Shown: positions 38,018 through 38,709 of the stretch, piece by piece
How positions within the stretch are numbered: the stretch's first letter is position 1
Layout: each line of letters starts with the position of its first letter
Source: Ilumatobacteraceae bacterium
Lineage (GTDB): Bacteria; Actinomycetota; Acidimicrobiia; Acidimicrobiales; Ilumatobacteraceae
Length of the DNA stretch: 38,709 nt
NCBI GenBank assembly: GCA_025451395.1
Contig: JANWKM010000052.1
Location: 1 to 38,709 of the forward strand
Direction: 5' to 3'
Position numbers and translations under genes: made by a program
The notes under the pieces: generated by a model
The model's input: the letters and a program-made list of their open reading frames with translations, nothing else
Databases searched by the model: none
What the model was told of the DNA's origin: nothing

Positions 38018-38709
38018 ATGGCTCGCCCCACCCGTCCGCTGACGGTGTTGACGTGCCTGTGCGCCGCTGGCGTGATCCTCGCGCCCGCCCTCGCGCTAAT
38101 TGTCCACGGACCTGGGCACAACACAGAGAATCGCGAGCAGGTGAGCTACCGCGGACTGGACGCGGGCTGGGACTGGTTTGGTTCATTCGGCAACTACATC
38201 GCAGATCGCCTGCCGCTGAAGTCGAGGGCCGTGCGCGCCGACGCATGGGTCGATGAACATTTCTTCCACGAGGACCCAGCGTTTGGAGGCGCGGCCAGCC
38301 CGCGCGTGCTGCGCGGCGAACAAGGCTTTTTGTTCATCGCCGACGCAATAGAGGCTGCGTGTAATCCTCATGCGCCGCCAGCTGCGACTGCCGCCAACCT
38401 GAAGGAATTGGCCCGCGTCATCACGGAGTCGGGACGCGACATGCTCGCGATGGTCGCGCCGGACAAGAGCACGATTCATCCGGAGCTGTTGCCAGCTGGT
38501 CTGGCTCAGCGCGACTGTTTCGACACCTACACCGACGAGCTGTGGTCGGATCTGGACAACGCACAAATCGATGGCTTCGTTGATCTGCGCGCGGCATTGA
38601 CCGCGGAGAGCAGAGCCACTCGCGAACCGCTATACCTGCGCAAGGACAGCCATTGGGATACCGCGGGCTCATTGGTGGCGGTACACGCGATGGTCGACCA
38701 CTTCGCCCC
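38018..38709 (+). CDS. AlgJ/AlgX-like SGNH acetyltransferase, partial
   Basis: The reading frame is open from ATG 38018 to the window end (230 codons). An N-terminal hydrophobic segment (LTVLTCLCAAGVILAPALALIV) is a signal anchor or signal peptide. RGLDAGWDWFGSFGNYIADRLPLKSRAVRADAW, GEQGFLFIAD and VAPDKSTIHPELLP match the start of AlgJ/AlgX-type proteins. YLRKDSHWDTAGS (about residues 206-218) is the DxHW catalytic motif of their SGNH-like domain. Such proteins O-acetylate exopolysaccharide outside the membrane, working with an MBOAT partner (AlgI-like) that would have to lie downstream, beyond the window. Its presence implies the glycan is acetylated (inference). Confidence 0.82.
   Translation, partial: MARPTRPLTVLTCLCAAGVILAPALALIVHGPGHNTENREQVSYRGLDAGWDWFGSFGNYIADRLPLKSRAVRADAWVDEHFFHEDPAFGGAASPRVLRGEQGFLFIADAIEAACNPHAPPAATAANLKELARVITESGRDMLAMVAPDKSTIHPELLPAGLAQRDCFDTYTDELWSDLDNAQIDGFVDLRAALTAESRATREPLYLRKDSHWDTAGSLVAVHAMVDHFA

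Overview
The window is about 38.7 kb of GC-rich, densely packed chromosome from what looks like an actinobacterium. I infer a class near Acidimicrobiia/Ilumatobacter, at moderate confidence. The reasons are the homodimeric AceE-type pyruvate dehydrogenase, a secreted protein with three of the ~120-residue RxxDTR...DVxGYx repeats common in those bacteria, and many genes that appear to be read from leaderless mRNAs (TANNNT six to ten bases before the start codon). Apart from aceE and a toxin-antitoxin pair, nearly everything belongs to a surface-polysaccharide or glycoconjugate locus. I see no tRNA, rRNA, CRISPR array or recognisable transposase.

Layout. (1) 1-5006, plus strand: aceE, then a GT-C membrane glycosyltransferase whose start overlaps the aceE stop, then a DPM1-like GT2. 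(2) 5011-12386: a zinc-ribbon methyltransferase facing back (minus), then a plus-strand chain of a small helical protein, a GT4, a GT2 and a second GT4. The chain is interrupted by a minus-strand secreted repeat protein (7630-9693). The interruption is flanked by an imperfect ~45 bp direct repeat that copies the 3' end of the GT4 gene, so it looks like an insertion into an older operon. (3) 12360-16540, minus: a GT-C-like membrane protein, an 80-residue helical protein and a 792-residue two-domain glycosyltransferase. (4) 16620-19420, plus: a methyltransferase-like protein and the exporter pair Wzm/Wzt, the ATPase having a carbohydrate-binding C-terminal domain. (5) 19417-23196, minus: two GT-C membrane proteins and a methyltransferase. 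A GT2 with a coiled-coil tail (23221-24378) diverges from them. (6) 24388-29847, minus: mazE, mazF, uxs (UDP-xylose synthase), galE and a 975-residue GT2-GT4 protein, apparently one operon headed by the toxin-antitoxin pair. (7) 29908-34512: polysaccharide deacetylase and ugd (minus) meet a ketoacyl-ACP synthase III remnant, an SDR and a GNAT (plus) head to head. Both genes at the junction lack their normal 5' ends. (8) 34526-37963, minus: a GT-C membrane protein, methyltransferase, DPM1-like GT2 and DUF2304 protein, all overlapping by 4 bp. (9) 38018 to the end, plus: the start of an AlgJ/AlgX-like acetyltransferase gene.

How they fit together (inference): Ugd and Uxs make UDP-glucuronate and UDP-xylose, and GalE supplies UDP-galactose. 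Cytoplasmic GT2/GT4/GT8-like enzymes build a lipid-linked glycan. Methyltransferases and an N-acyltransferase decorate it, Wzm/Wzt export it, and GT-C enzymes using polyprenyl-phosphate sugars (made by the DPM1-like enzymes) modify it outside, with a possible O-acetylation step from the AlgJ-like protein. The main points of interest are the toxin-antitoxin pair coupled to uxs, the duplicated junction around the inserted surface-protein gene, the head-to-head truncation near 32.0 kb, and divergent leaderless promoters whose -10 boxes overlap.
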